Source of the DNA: Lingula anatina
Lineage: Eukaryota; Brachiopoda; Lingulata; Lingulida; Lingulidae
Direction: 5' to 3'
DNA length: 64,000 nucleotides
NCBI RefSeq assembly: GCF_001039355.2
Contig: NW_019775669.1
Coordinates: forward strand, 508,802-572,801
Shown in pieces: positions 46,401 through 60,009 of the stretch. The position numbers and the translations under genes are program-made. Within the stretch, counting starts at the first letter, position 1. Every line of letters begins with the position of its first letter. The notes under the pieces are model-generated. The model saw only the letters and a list, made by a program, of their open reading frames with translations. It was not told the origin of the DNA and did no database searches.

Positions 46401-49400
46401 ATGACTGCTGAGTAGAGGTATTAATAACTTATGTTACGGACAATGTACCAACCCCTTAACTGGTTAATATAAGCGTTATTACAATTTAAACAGCAGTTGA
46501 CGCGCCTTCTAATTCTTTTAAGGTTAAAAATATCGTCTTCCAAGCACTAATTATCAGATTTTTATTTGTTGCAGAATTGTTTTATCACCAATAAGTGAAA
46601 TATCATCATAAATCAAATAAAAATATAAAAAATTATAAACTTAAAACAAAATATTTTAAATGATTTTACAACTACATTTTCCTCATTTGCCACCAAAAAT
46701 AAAAGATCAAAGAAAAAGTTGCCAAGTCGGAGGTGGCAAAACTATAGTATTGGATTGGTTGAGCATTGACTTACCACAGTCAAATGTATCGTAACAAATA
46801 TGTAAAATACTCTCATTTTCAGTACTATGATTTAGCGTTCGACACATTGCATATTGGCATTTTAATGTTTGCAAAAACAGCAGCAGCCAGCAAACAGGCA
46901 ATTTTCTCATGGTTTAAACCACAATTTGTCGCCGACCAGAAACCTGTCGCAGGGCTTCATGTTCCGTTAGTTTATTATGCTTTCTTAACCCCACAACTTC
47001 CAGAGGGGCAGCAAACTACCACGTCAGATTACCGCCAACAGGCCCCGTCAGGTGTGTCAGCCAGGTACCCTACTGAGCTGCTTCAAAAGCCCTCTCGTAC
47101 TAAGCGAAATGTTTAGATAGACTTTACATTAAAGTACTCTGCAGGAGACCTTGCTTCATTCAAGCACCACAACTGCATGTAGGTTATTTTTCTTGTTTTT
47201 CGTATCAGACCACCATTTTGTGTCTGGTCACCACGCCCTGAAGCCAAGAAACGGGCAGGAGGTTGGATTCTTTTTTTCCTGCACTCCTTTGCTCTTATCT
47301 TTCAAATACACACATACTTTTGAAGATTTATGCACTACCATAAAAATTATACCCATATATTACTTTCTTTCAGTTTTCTTCTGTTTGCATAGCCATTAGG
47401 AGCCCTGCGTCAACTTTACGCAATAAACACAACTTTTCCATTTTCACTGAAAAGCGAGGATGGATAACCCTGAACCACCGCAGCAGCTGTCCACGTGCAT
47501 TTCAACAACTCAGCCGTCCCCTTGATACTTCTATGGCCCATTGATTGCTTATTTTATTCCTGTTAGTCTTACGTCAGTGTATATTTGGCACAACTGTTGG
47601 TTTAACTGCGCTGGGTTTCTCCATCCGTTCAGCCGTATCTCTCTTCCGCCAGACCACCCCTGCAAGTCCCTAATTAATTTGCGTAACAAATTGGTGGATT
47701 TGAGAGGCATTAATTCCGAGCATATACAAACATGGCAGGCTGGAGAAACAAGCAAAACCCAGTGATTCAGGGTCATTGACTTGAAAGAATCTCGGGTCGA
47801 CTCCATAACGATGAAGAAATACATTATATATATGCTATGTTAAGAGAAGATGTTCAGAGAAAAACAGCTGCGCGGAATTTGGTGATATAAATTACCTTGA
47901 AAAATGTTTCCCCTTGGAAAGGAGAAATAATAATCATTGGCTGCATAGCACATTTTGCACGCGGGGCTCATGTAGAATGCCTAAGTAAAGGTGTCCTAAG
48001 TCAGTTTTTTTTTTCACCGCCCCTTAATATTCTTCATAAAGACAAAAACAGAAGAGATTACAAATAATAAGAAAACACATATTAAAACTAAGCACGACAT
48101 GCAGAACTAAGCAGTGAGTAAACATTTGAAAAATAGCTAAATTGCAAAATTGTTTCTATAACAAATACGAACTGCGATGACCATCGAGCATTTTCATTCC
48201 ACTATTTTATCCATTGCCACAAAAGGTTTTAGATTTTTAATACAATTTGCTGATCAGCAACGGAATGGTAAATAGAAACGTTCAAAGAAAAATATGCTGG
48301 CTAAGATGCAAATTAGTCTACAAATGTTGAAGCAGATGTCGTTACTCCGGACTTGAAATATATTACTAAAATCCAATCTTTAAAACATCATGCCAAATTT
48401 CCTTAAAAGGCTTGACCATCTATCTAATCGGTTAAAAAAAATTAAGGCTCGATCCTAGACTGAGTGTGCATAAAAAAAGACAACAAATTAAACAAATTCC
48501 ATCTTCATGAAATATCATGTTTCGGTCAGACACGGAAAAAACGTGTAAACAGAGAACACATATTCACTTGCAAAAGATCAGTCGACGCTAATTAACAGGC
48601 GCAGCAACATATTCCGCTGTAAATACAAGTTTGTTAATTTCATTAGCGTTTGCAAATACATGGACACGTCTACTGGGGAGCGAGGTGCTGTTCTTGTCAG
48701 TCTGTTTCACGATTAGTGGAAGCTTTAAACTTGTAGGTAACTGAACAGGAAGATCGTGATTCAGATAACCTAAGACATAGTCTAGCATTTGGCCTTTAGA
48801 TTTTTTATTTTTCTTTCCGTGGTAGCCTTCTGCTTTCTAGTTAAAATAAAAAGATGGACAGTGGAGTAGCATGCTACTTTTCAGTTTGAATTTTTTTGGA
48901 CATCACACTCTACACTTCCGATGCCTCTTGAAATTCATCGTTATTAATATACCACAAAAAATAGAAAAAAATGGGCAAGGACAAAGTTGACAGAGCTATA
49001 AAACAAAAAATATTTAAAATTGGCGATTATGGGCTATGTTTTGTAAACATACATGACTGTTCACATTGAATGAAGATTATGTCATCGATAGACGTCTAAC
49101 ATTCCACTGGTTTCATTCCAAACAGCACGGGTAATGTATTATTTTGGGAAAAAAAGAAAAAAAAATTGAATTAAATAAACATCAGACTTTATGTGATGGT
49201 ATACTCTATCATATGAAAATATTTCATTGTTCATTGAAACGGACATATTTTGGCGTAGATTTAAGGTTAAATCCTCAGACAATAAGGGAATTAAGACCCA
49301 GTAGAACGTCGTTATCAAGTCTGGTGTATCTTTTTTATTATTCTTTGCCATGCTAGGTCTTGGGGCGTAGTGAGTTCTAGAGAGAAACGAAGGTTTCCAT

Positions 49401-49739
49401 TTCAATAGAAACATCGGGCGCCCAGCTTGAAAACTATTGTTTGAAATAACACACTTGACTAGGAAAATACAGCAGTCGAGTAGACCTCTTCGATTTTACA
49501 TAAACTGCTGTTTTTTAACCAAAAAATAAAAAGGAAAATGAGGTCCCATGGACACTTCGGCTGTTTCTCATTTTAGTTGATTTTTTCATGTTTTCACAAC
49601 ATAGTTTTCATGAAAATGACATTGTAAACGAACAATTCGAGACAAGTGGGTTATGTCATACAACACAGAACAAATAAAACGACTTACTCGATCAACATCT
49701 GAACCCACATTTCTGCTTACTTCTTTACACTAAATCAAG

Positions 49740-49782
49740 CAAAAAAAATAATAATAATAAAATAAAATAAAATAAAATAAGA
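49740..49782. repeat. (AATA)n/(AAATA)n repeat
   Basis: An A-rich stretch with AATA then AAATA units. Confidence 0.9.
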
Positions 49783-51244
49783 TAAATTAAAAACTATTGA
49801 AATTGTCATTTGCAAAAAATCTCAGTTATGATTTACCAGTGTACATAGTGATAACATATAAAGTTTGAGAACATCAGCTGCGTACTGGAAGATTAGTGAT
49901 ACCATGATATGTGTGACTTTATTGTTTATCCGTCTTTTTCATTTATTCGAGAAGGAATAGAGTAAAGCATATTGTGATGCTCACATACATGGTGTAAAAT
50001 GAGTATTTGGCATCAAAACGTAATATGAAACATCATTAATTTTTAAAAACATGCAAATAAATAGAAATGTGGCATTCAACAGGCTGGGCGGTTCAATCAA
50101 TTCATATACTCTAATTTCAGTTATTCACCTGCTGCCCGATCTAATAAACAGATTTGCAAAGCATATCCGCAACTGAAACAAACAAAAAATAATTAAAAGA
50201 GAAGTTCCACAAACTATAACCAACTGCACTTCTAGATTTGGGCATGATCACCTTCACGTGACTGCCCGCCACTCACCGCTGGGTGCAAACCTCTTTCACG
50301 GGACCTTTACAAAGGCACAGGTGTAAAAATGCTACTTGTCACTTTATAACTACTTCTCGCAAATCCCCTAAAAACCACCACAGAAGGTGCCTTTGAAATA
50401 AACCCATTACACGCCGCAAGTTGTAGCAAATATGGATCAATATAATTAGCCAATACAAACATTCACACTTACATCGGGGACCAATGATCCAAAATATTTG
50501 AGTTAGAGCCGCTTGTTTGAATTATAGTAGACAGATGTGTTCATAAAGCACCGGGTTGAATTTCACCCCCCATATATCCGCTACATTTACTGGAGTAATT
50601 AGCTAACAGATATTGAACGGAATAACGACTTCAGTTACTTAATTACAGCCATTAAAATACTGCCGTTGTCAATAGGAAAGCTTTTAAAGAAATATATAAT
50701 AAAGCCGGTATTGTCCACGTGGCTTTAAAGACGGGTTATACAAAATCCGAACGGAAAACACGATTAATTGTAATTTAGATTTCTGTATTTTTTGTGTGTT
50801 CAGTGGGTGCATTTAAGATTTTATCCATAGGGATTAGATGCAAGTGAGAGACTTCACGTCAATTCCGGGGTGCTTCTGGGTTCTTTTCCCCCCACCAACC
50901 CTACCAGCTTTAATCAATGCGGAGCAGAGGAGTTACATGGATTTCGTTTCAAATCTAATAAACAAATTTCGTTACTGCAACCTCTGATCTTTAAAATTTT
51001 CATATATAGTTCATCGCCTCTGGGAAACCAAGCAACGGTTTTTATCGTTCTTTTTCTTCCCATTGATTATAAGAACAAGACCCAATATTTTTATCCGCGT
51101 TAATGCAGTTAACTGGCTAATTCTGACACGTCGTGGCAAAACGGCTGCAAAAACTTGAAAATAATATACACTGTAACACATGGAGAGTACTGAATTTATC
51201 TTGGATGCCTTGAAGGAGAACTAACTGTTGTTTCTCTATAGCGC

Positions 51245-51410
51245 ACAGGAACAAACATTGCTGCGGGAATATCAGATCACACAGAGTGACACACCCTATT
51301 CGGCATGCGCAAGTGCACGAAGATCGATTGAGAGGAGAGTTTGTCCACTTGGCAAAAAAATATAGCCTGCTATTTGTTACATGTTTTATGAAAGTGCAAT
51401 TGAATAGATG
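51245..51410. repeat. dispersed repeat, copy A
   Basis: It shares with 52705-52855 a near-identical opening (ACAGGAACAAA...GGAATATCAGA) and a second block around ACTTGGCAAAAAAA, in the same order and orientation, with diverged sequence between. It has no ORF and no terminal repeats. It may be an old mobile-element fragment or a duplicated regulatory segment. Confidence 0.6.
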
Positions 51411-51705
51411 CATAATGTACCACCAATGACATATGTTAATAATATGTCATGAGGGCATTTTGTGGATAGTATCATCGATTCTTTCCCCAAATCTTAATAA
51501 AATTTCCAACTTGCTTGGGTCGAGTTTTGACAAACCAACAGGATGAAATCAAGGTGGATTACGCATTACATTTTTTGTTTAATAATAATCATCCTACTCT
51601 GTATGCAATAAAAATCAAGATAAAATTCCACATATTCAATAAGATATGAAAAACAAAAAATAAATTTCCTGAGTGGTTCGAAAAAAAAAAACAATGATAA
51701 TAATA

Positions 51706-51724
51706 AAATAAATAAATAAATAAA
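51706..51724. repeat. short (AATA)n repeat
   Basis: About 19 bp of AATA units. Confidence 0.85.
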
Positions 51725-52704
51725 AATCAAAAAAAGATGTGTGTGTACGCACTTGTGTATCCGTGCATGCGTGTGATAAAATTTGTCACCTCCTGTCTTT
51801 TCAGATTTGTTTCCTGACTTAAATAGTCAAGTTTATAAGTATATAAGTAATCAATGTCACCGACCTCTATTGATGCATATTAGCTCAAAGGCAAGGCAAG
51901 TAGCAAGTACAATTATGTAATTTTTTCCCCTAAAACCATTTGCAAGTGTACTTGTTAAGAATGTAATGACCAGCAATCACCAAAACTACAGATATGAGAA
52001 CCCTTCTTTTTGGACATTCGATACTAAGTTTGCTTATTTATAACTAACGCTATCTTCTAATTGTTTCTCATTTGCTTTAAGATCTGCCCTTCTCTTTGTA
52101 AGTACGGAAATATCATGCACGGCTATAAAGAAATTGCCTAAATTTAGTCTTCAGATTTTGATGAACAACATAAATTGACTGTGAGTCAATTACTCTTCGT
52201 GTCTCTAAAATGTCGAAGTTGTCCAAGTTGCCCACGCGATTTCCACTAGGGAAAAAAATTCTCTGTCCACTTGGGGCATGTTAATACTTGACTTTTTGAG
52301 ACCAAATGAAAGTCAAGGTTAGGTTTCAGCTCATATATTTTAAATATCCCAGTTTTGCCTATAAATATTAAAAACGAAACGAATCAATGAATGAATTTAA
52401 CCATTGCCCGTACTTGTTGCATCTCAATCACTAAATGTGTATTGGCCTTTCTACTATACTTTCTAATGTGACCTTCAAATCGTACAGTTGTTGTTACCCT
52501 TATCAGAAACTGATCATTAAAGGAAAATTATGCAATTATTTTTTTTTTCATGTTGTCTTAGTCAAACTAATTAAGCAGACGTTTCCCATGCACTAGCATA
52601 AATCAAGGTCATATCCTTTTCGTACAACGAGAGTCATACAGGGATTTCAGTATTGGACGGACAACCAGGGGCAGAATTTGCCCTCTATTCCGGTAATTGT
52701 CCTG

Positions 52705-52855
52705 TACAGGAACAAATACCGCTGCCGGAATATCAGAACGCGGACAGAGGCATTAGTGCGTAAGGGTCGATCGTGCACAGATTAAGTCTACTTGACAAAA
52801 AAAGATGTTCTATTGTTTACACAGAATTTCATCAAATGGATACAGTTCTAGTCGC
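52705..52855. repeat. dispersed repeat, copy B
   Basis: This is the diverged partner of 51245-51410, 1.46 kb away in direct orientation. The two blocks of similarity keep the same order and nearly the same spacing. Confidence 0.6.
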
Positions 52856-55800
52856 GTACGCAATAACACCAGCGTCATTTTTGTATACTCTAAAGCTTTT
52901 GTAAATGGCGAAAACAGTATTTTGTGTTCACCTCGCGTTTTATTGTAAATTATCCATTGTATTTGCTTTGTGTCTAGATTTTACAGATTCTTTTTTATTT
53001 TGGATTTGGTCTTCTGATTTGAAGATATTTAAGTGTTACTGGGGTCAGCGAAAATGTGTATATTGATTTATCAATAAGTTAAGCACAAGTAGAAATATGA
53101 AATACTGAGTTCGGTTAGGCAAGCATTAATTAACAATTACATTTAAAAAATGGTTATAAACCAATTTCTCGAAATTGTCCAAAGCAATTCCAACAAGAAA
53201 GCAATGTTGAAAACATCGTTGGTGGTGTCCGAGGGCCAGAGGCGAAGATCGTCACCATGGTAACCAAATGAAAATGTTATCTGCCCTTGTTACTGTGAAA
53301 AACACGACCATGTGCCTCGTTTGTTGTAAGAAAACAAGGACGGTTCAGTTCGCTATTTGGAAAGGTGCTACCAACAAAACCAGGTCCCGCGTTTTGGCAG
53401 TGGATTGCGCTTCTGTTAGTTCTGTCCCTATTGAGATAATTATGATAATCTATCTCATCGCAACACCTCAAGGAAGAATAACAGAAGATGGAGGGAGGTT
53501 CTCGTGAGCGTATACAGAGTGCGACCTTCAAATATTGACATAGAGAAGTTTCGCGTAGGATACAGAAGAGAAAAAACTAACGAATGCAACTTGTCAAAGC
53601 ATTCTCTGCCAGACCGATGGTTCTGAATGACGTTCCTTTCTCGAAGGATTTGTGGATGGGATTTTTTATGATCTTATCACATTTGATTTGGTTATCTTCG
53701 TCGATATTTGGATATCTCCTTGAAAGTGATCACCACTTATTTTGATATTTTTTTATCCAAACAATAAATAGCCAATAAGAATTTTAATGAAAAAACTTTG
53801 TTCCCTTACGCTGGTCAATTTCTTGAACAATGTTCGCTCACGATTAAAAAGTATTCTAGTCCAGCTTTTCTCAAAATGCCACATTCATTTTTCTTCAAAA
53901 TCCACTTCAGTAGCCTTATCATTGAAAATGCCGAACTACATTAGTAGGTTCCAATTCAACTTGTACAAAGACAAATTGAGATTTTGCCTTAATTCAAAAT
54001 CCAGGCACGAAGGAGAGCGTAATCCGCATGATGGGGAGGTACAACACTTTAAGAGTATTTTTATTCTTTTTTGTTGGAGAATTTTCGTTGTGAATGGGGA
54101 TAAAGACTTGCGATTTTTCGCTTAGAATTGGTCGTATTCGCCTGACCCCCTCTTCAGCAGGTGCAAATCTCTCCACGAAGATCAAGTGCGCATCGAAGTG
54201 GATTGCACTGCTTCTACCACCTTCTTACCCCTGATGGTCCGCGCAGGGCTAAGCAAACAGCAAATAAGCTGTATTTATAGTTGTTTCAATGGCATTATTG
54301 CGGCTTTGTCACCCGTCATGGTGAAATTGACGTGAAATGTACATCGGTGGAGATGTCAACCAAGTTTTTGTTTGCAAATCGCAACCCCTGAGCAATAACT
54401 GAGACGAGAAGAGAAAATACACAGCAAAGAGCGTTGGTCAAATCGAAACAAGCTTTGTTTAGCTGCTTATGATTGTACGATGGATTTTAAGGAAATTGCG
54501 GAGATACAATCAACATATATACACTATACCCTCCGGGACGATAATCCCCTGCGTATTGATGACGCGCGCGCTCCGACATAATATCGTCTGCCACTTACTC
54601 TCGACGCTTCCTGTGGCTATTTTCAAATGATATTTGCGGACAGTACGATGGGAACTTGTCGAAAAGCTGATTTCAGTTAATGTAGCCCATGGACGATGTA
54701 TTTCTGACCATAAGTATAGATTTAGATTAGTCAGAACCAGTGAATCAGTGAGTTTGGTCGAATCGTCACAGCAAAGCGCCAAGTTGCCACGACGGAATCG
54801 AACAAAGACCCCTTAATCGAAGACAGACCAGGAAAACGATTAAGATATAAAAACAATAAATTTACCCTTTTCCTTTGACTCACACTTTATTATATTGCGA
54901 CATCTTCACATCTTAGAAAGTTTTGAACACATAATCTCCTAACTATCGATTGTGTTTGTGTAATTGTAATGTTTAATATACTGTGATGTTGCGTTGTTAG
55001 ATTTAATCTGTTAATTTGATAATGTTTCTTATAAAAAGCTTGGTCGATTACTAAAACAGTCGAAATAATGCATTTCTTCAAATAAAAAGTTGGCAAGATG
55101 CAAGACAACAAAAAAAGATTGATTCTCCTCTCTATTTTCGGCTCCATAATCAAATATCCTTCTATTTTTTCTTCGCTGCAGCTTTTTTTGAGAGCAAAAA
55201 TTATCTTATGTACACTAACATTTGCTCAGCGTTTTGTTTGCTGTTTCAATCTTTGGTCTTATCCAACGAACGCGTTTGGCTAAAATATTTCCTTTCTGCA
55301 TTTACACGCCTATGTAAGCAAGCAATACACATGTTCCGATGTTTATTCAAAGTCTACATGGACTGGTCATTCTAACTCTCTTCTTCCCATTTACTTTTGT
55401 GTTTACTTGTTTAAGAAAAAGAAAGAAAGAAAGAAATACAAATTCATGTTAGGTATAATGCTAAATATTTGCAAGACAAACAAGCATATGAATGTTTCCT
55501 TTCCGTTTAAAACACGGAAAGTAAGTACAGTTTAGGTGAACGTCCTCGCTCACTGGAAGATGAAATATCATGGTAGCAGGTGACTACGCGTTTGGTTTAG
55601 GCTTACATCAAAACAACTCTATTTATTGGCATTGGTGTGTACTCTTTCATGTTGGAACAATTTCTTGGCGTGTTTTTCATCGCAATGGACAAATTTCCGA
55701 AGATAAATGGACCAACAAACGACCGCTAGACCGGGAGAATTTTCTTAACCGGCTCACGGTGAGGCAATGAAACGCCCATCAATTGAGGCCGGGACTTAGA

Positions 55801-58378
55801 GAAAAAAAAGAGAAAAAAATCCTAATTGCATTTTCTTTATGAACTAGAGAAAAGGATTACGTTTGGAATGCTTGATTATTAATCATATTTTATTTATGTT
55901 TATTGTTCTCTAAATTGATGAAAAATAAAGAGGATCGCATTGAAATGACACTGCATAATTAAGCCACAGATTTTGAAAACCTTTACCTGTGATATCGTCG
56001 TCACATACATATCAAATTACCCCGCCCCCTCCTCCTTCAATTGCAACTTTTCATTAGATCATAAAATACTATAGCAGCATTTAAAATAGAAGAAGAAACT
56101 TAAATTGACACATACTACTACATTTTATAGGTAAATTGGGGAATGCAGACATTAAAACGGTTTTATAAATAGTTTTCTCTTATGACCGATGCAATCTCTA
56201 TTTCATCTTTTTTCATAATACCTATTTATTAAAACAATATGACGTAAAAGTATATAAGCATATTACATAATTTGTATCATTTTGAAACAAAAACTCGCCC
56301 ATTTTACCATTAAAGGATATTATATTCTTTGATGGCGTTAAAGAATTTTCTACCAAAACCTCCACAACTCTCACAGAATAAGGACCATTGTGCTTATGTA
56401 CATGTATATATTTTATTGTTCACAAGTGCTATTATACACTAAAATCTCCGACGAGAGTGTTATTTCTCTCTTCCATATGTTCCCTCCATGAATTGACTGT
56501 TTTTCTAATCACCACGCGATTGGCCCTGTATCATTTAGAAGAAATAACATTTACTTTTGAGTAGTGAGGTCACCTGTCCAATAAAAGTAACTAATGATTA
56601 CGAATGTGCTGCTGACGAACAATTAACAGCATATTTCGGAAGAAGAAATAAGCCACCTCAAAGTGGCCCGTGTGCTTTTATTGTTTTGCCACGTCTATAA
56701 TTTCAAAGCGATGGGGCGATTTTTCACTGTAAATTATGACACTTTTACCGCATAACACCCTTTCGCCACTTCAAACTCAGCGCTTAAACGACACAGCAAA
56801 GTAAGCTGCAATGTGCGCGGAGCTGTTGCAACGTTTGTGATTACTTTTGCAGAAGGACCGATTAGATATCTTTTTTTCTTTTTCAAAGCATCATCCCATC
56901 TACCATCACGAAGGAATGTCTGATGAGATATGGAAACGTCTTTATCTGTGGATTAATGGCGTTTCAGCACAAAGAAGAACGAGTTTTCCCTTCTGGCAAC
57001 AAACACGTTTTGCTATAAAGAATTATTTATAAGTCGGACCAGGCGTAGAATGTGAGCTCAGACGAAAACAAACATGTAGAGAGAAAACAAACAAGAAACC
57101 TATCAAACAGTCGACCTGTTACTGACTTTGATACATGTATTACGTATTCCCATTTGTTACAAAGTACATGCACATGCCTCTAAATAATAAATATTGGGGT
57201 TTTCCAAGATGAAAGCATACATTTCAAAATGTTTTGATAAAGTTAAGCATCATTTGCCAATAGATATTAGATAAATTGATTTCATTATGTGTTAAAATAA
57301 GATTTTCATTTTTTTTTGTAAAAAAAAAAATTTAAGTCTACGTAGCAGTGCCTTTGCTTTAATGATAAAAAAATAAGTACACAAAGCAACTCAATATATA
57401 CATACATTGTATATTTAAATTTATTTTTTTAAATTTATTATTCTAAAGTTTGCAGCTACACATCAATACCCAATGAGCATCTAGCTTTAAATTTCTTTGC
57501 ATTAGAGCAACCATCTCTCTCTCATTTGGTTTGCTTAATGTATCTACAGATCTTTGTCATGACTATTGTGTTCTTCAAAAGCAAAGAATTTATTTCACGA
57601 CTTACTCTTAAGACATATTGGATGTTACATGTTAACTATTTCAGATACTGCATCCAACTGCACTTGAGCTGTTCCAAAATCAGTTGTAACAACGGAACTT
57701 TTGAAAATCAATGTTATGTGTTCAACCATTACTGTACCTACATGTACATGTATCTGAAGGCTCCATATACAAAATAGCATTACAATACCTTTATTCTATT
57801 TAATTATAAGTTTGGTAGAAATGTGCCTTTTTTATCTACATGTAACTCTGCAACGTCGAAGTATATGTACTGAAATCTGCTCAAGTGACACAGGTGAACA
57901 TAGACATGATCTTTCTGATAACTCCAGGCATACTGTTTGCACATGCCATATCAGCTGGATCCACTGTTACTTGTTTGTTCTTCAACCTTCATCATAAATA
58001 AATTCTGCAGAGTTTCCTTTTCTAGGTTTTTACCTATGCAATACGTGGAAAAAAATTAAATAAAAAGAGTTCATATGAAAAACATGTTGATCAGTATGTT
58101 ACAAAATCACAAAAAAGATAAAGGTTAAACTATTTTGTGTGTGTGTGAAAATATTTTTGTTATTCATAACATAATTTTCTATCTAATTCTTTAAAAAATA
58201 GTACAATATATCGTCATGTTTTGACTATAATGCTTATGATAAACAACCTTAATTTTCAAATTACAAATATAAGATTTGGCTGTAACATCGCAATCCATGT
58301 TGAGAAATACACTGTTATTTATATACAGACATTTATACAGACAATGATTCACACTGTATTCTGGGTGAAACAATTTAC

Positions 58379-58505
58379 CTATAAAAACCAATCTGTTCAT
58401 CCTCTGCTCTGATTCTTCCCATAGCGTTGTCTCCTGCCTGTCATACAATTCATGGACTGCTTGGACAATGACTCTCCTTGGACAGTCCACAATACTGGTG
58501 ACTCC
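58379..58505 (-). CDS. candidate internal exon of an unrecognised gene
   Basis: On the minus strand the acceptor TGACTGTCTTACTTCAG and the donor ATAG|GTAAAT bound a 127-bp segment that is open in the phase-0 frame. It encodes a charged, helix-prone peptide including CPRRVIVQAVHELYDRQET and WEESEQRMNRL. A second frame is also open for most of its length and ends in a stop, so the reading is not certain. I do not recognise the protein. The surrounding 58-64 kb would then be introns of the same gene. Confidence 0.35.
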
Positions 58506-59926
58506 CTGAAGTAAGACAGTCATACTCTGAGTAAATGACTGGCAGGTGGTGTATTACCCAACCTCATGGGTTACATGTAATTATAATAAAAGTTCTGCAT
58601 TTTCAAGGGAAAAAAGCAAAGCTCCTGACAACTTTGTCATCAGACATATCTGGACATCGTGATTAATACCAAAACTGCTTGAAACAATCAACATAATACT
58701 CCAGTGCACTTTGATATTTGATCAGCACCAGGAAACTTCTATAACATGTAAGTGAATTAGCTAAGTTCTTATCTACATTGTATAGCCTCTGATGGATGCC
58801 TAAAAACACACTGGACTTCTGGTTGCTGTGTTTATTTTTTAAAAATCATACTCTAAATCACAGGAATATCATTTTTAGGCAGGAATTATAAAACTTTTCT
58901 ATTCTTCCAATTTTACAAACTTCATTACATTGTATATTTAAATTTTAGGCACATGAATTTGCACACTCATTTTATGAGGCACACCCTAGTGGCGCCCCCA
59001 TTCAATGTGGTGCTATAACAACTTTCATGAAATATTCTGTTTATATTTCTTATTTGGATGGAATTAAATTTTGATTTCAATTTAATTTGGAACATTTGAC
59101 ACTTGGGGTTATGAGTGCACACATATGTAACACTGCTCTTTTTTTAAAACCCCTTCCCAAATAACTAAACATCACACACATGCTGTCAACTAAACACTGG
59201 CTGTAACTAAAATTTGGCTTTTGGATTTCTGTGCGCTGCTGTCAGTAAATCAAATCCTCTGTTGAAAAATTCTCCTCTCTCTCAAGTGTAAATGTTATTC
59301 CCACCAAGGTGAGAAGCTTCTCAACCTTTTCACATTTGAGCCATCATGTGGATTTCCTGCAACAAAGTGAAGCTATTCTAAACTGCGAATAAGCTGATCC
59401 TTTTTCCAAATGGAATTTTCAGCTTAAGCTGAATGTCATCATGGGGCTTGATCGAAGGTGTTAGAATAAAAAGCAGGAAAAAGAGGAAAAGAAACTAACT
59501 CTTTCCATCTGTAATGCATTGAGCAGAGTTGGGAGGAAATTTTAGTTAGAGCAACAAACATTGCAGTTACAAGCGGCATAATATTTGTTTTAACATCAAG
59601 TGACCTCAAATCTCGTGGCCAATCACATCACAGCTCACGTGGGTGGTAGGGTTCCCTTCGTTGATCTTCTACTACACAAACCCATGTTTTTTACACTTTG
59701 AAAAACTCGGTAAATCTGGTACCCATTTGGCAAAATTGATTTCTTTGGTTCTCCCTCAGTGTCGGTTTACTGGGGAAAAAGCTGGCTGGCTGTCAGATGT
59801 AAGGCAAACATTTGCTGCAAAACTCAATCAAGACAGTTGTGTTTCTCCGGATCACTTAAAAGAAAGTCAAAATGCATATGGCTTTATACTCAAGTGAAAG
59901 CGCCCTGTTGTTTTCTTTATTTTTCT

Positions 59927-60009
59927 TCAGCTAACTTTACAGTCTGCATCTGTCTGCAACATGCCTGATGGCTTTGGGATTACTCCATTCCTCAACATTT
60001 GCTGATGTA
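59927..60009 (-). CDS. ambiguous exon-like block
   Basis: A strong minus-strand acceptor (TGTTCTTTCTTCCAG) precedes a segment open in two frames. One reads HQQMLRNGVIPKPSGMLQTD and ends at a TGA at 59927-59929 followed within a few bases by AATAAA. On the opposite strand an equally good acceptor (TTATTTTTCTTCAG) ends at 59930 and would start an exon running the other way. The strand cannot be decided from sequence alone. No family is recognised. Confidence 0.2.

Larger units (their letters stand above)
41226..58378. other. gene desert upstream of FoxD
   Basis: About 17 kb without a supportable gene. It contains T-rich and AT-rich simple repeats, a perfect hairpin at 46353-46400 and a pair of diverged ~150-bp repeats (51245 and 52705). 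Open frames are short and lack domain or splice-site support. The interval probably holds FoxD regulatory DNA, but this is an inference from its position. Confidence 0.5.
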
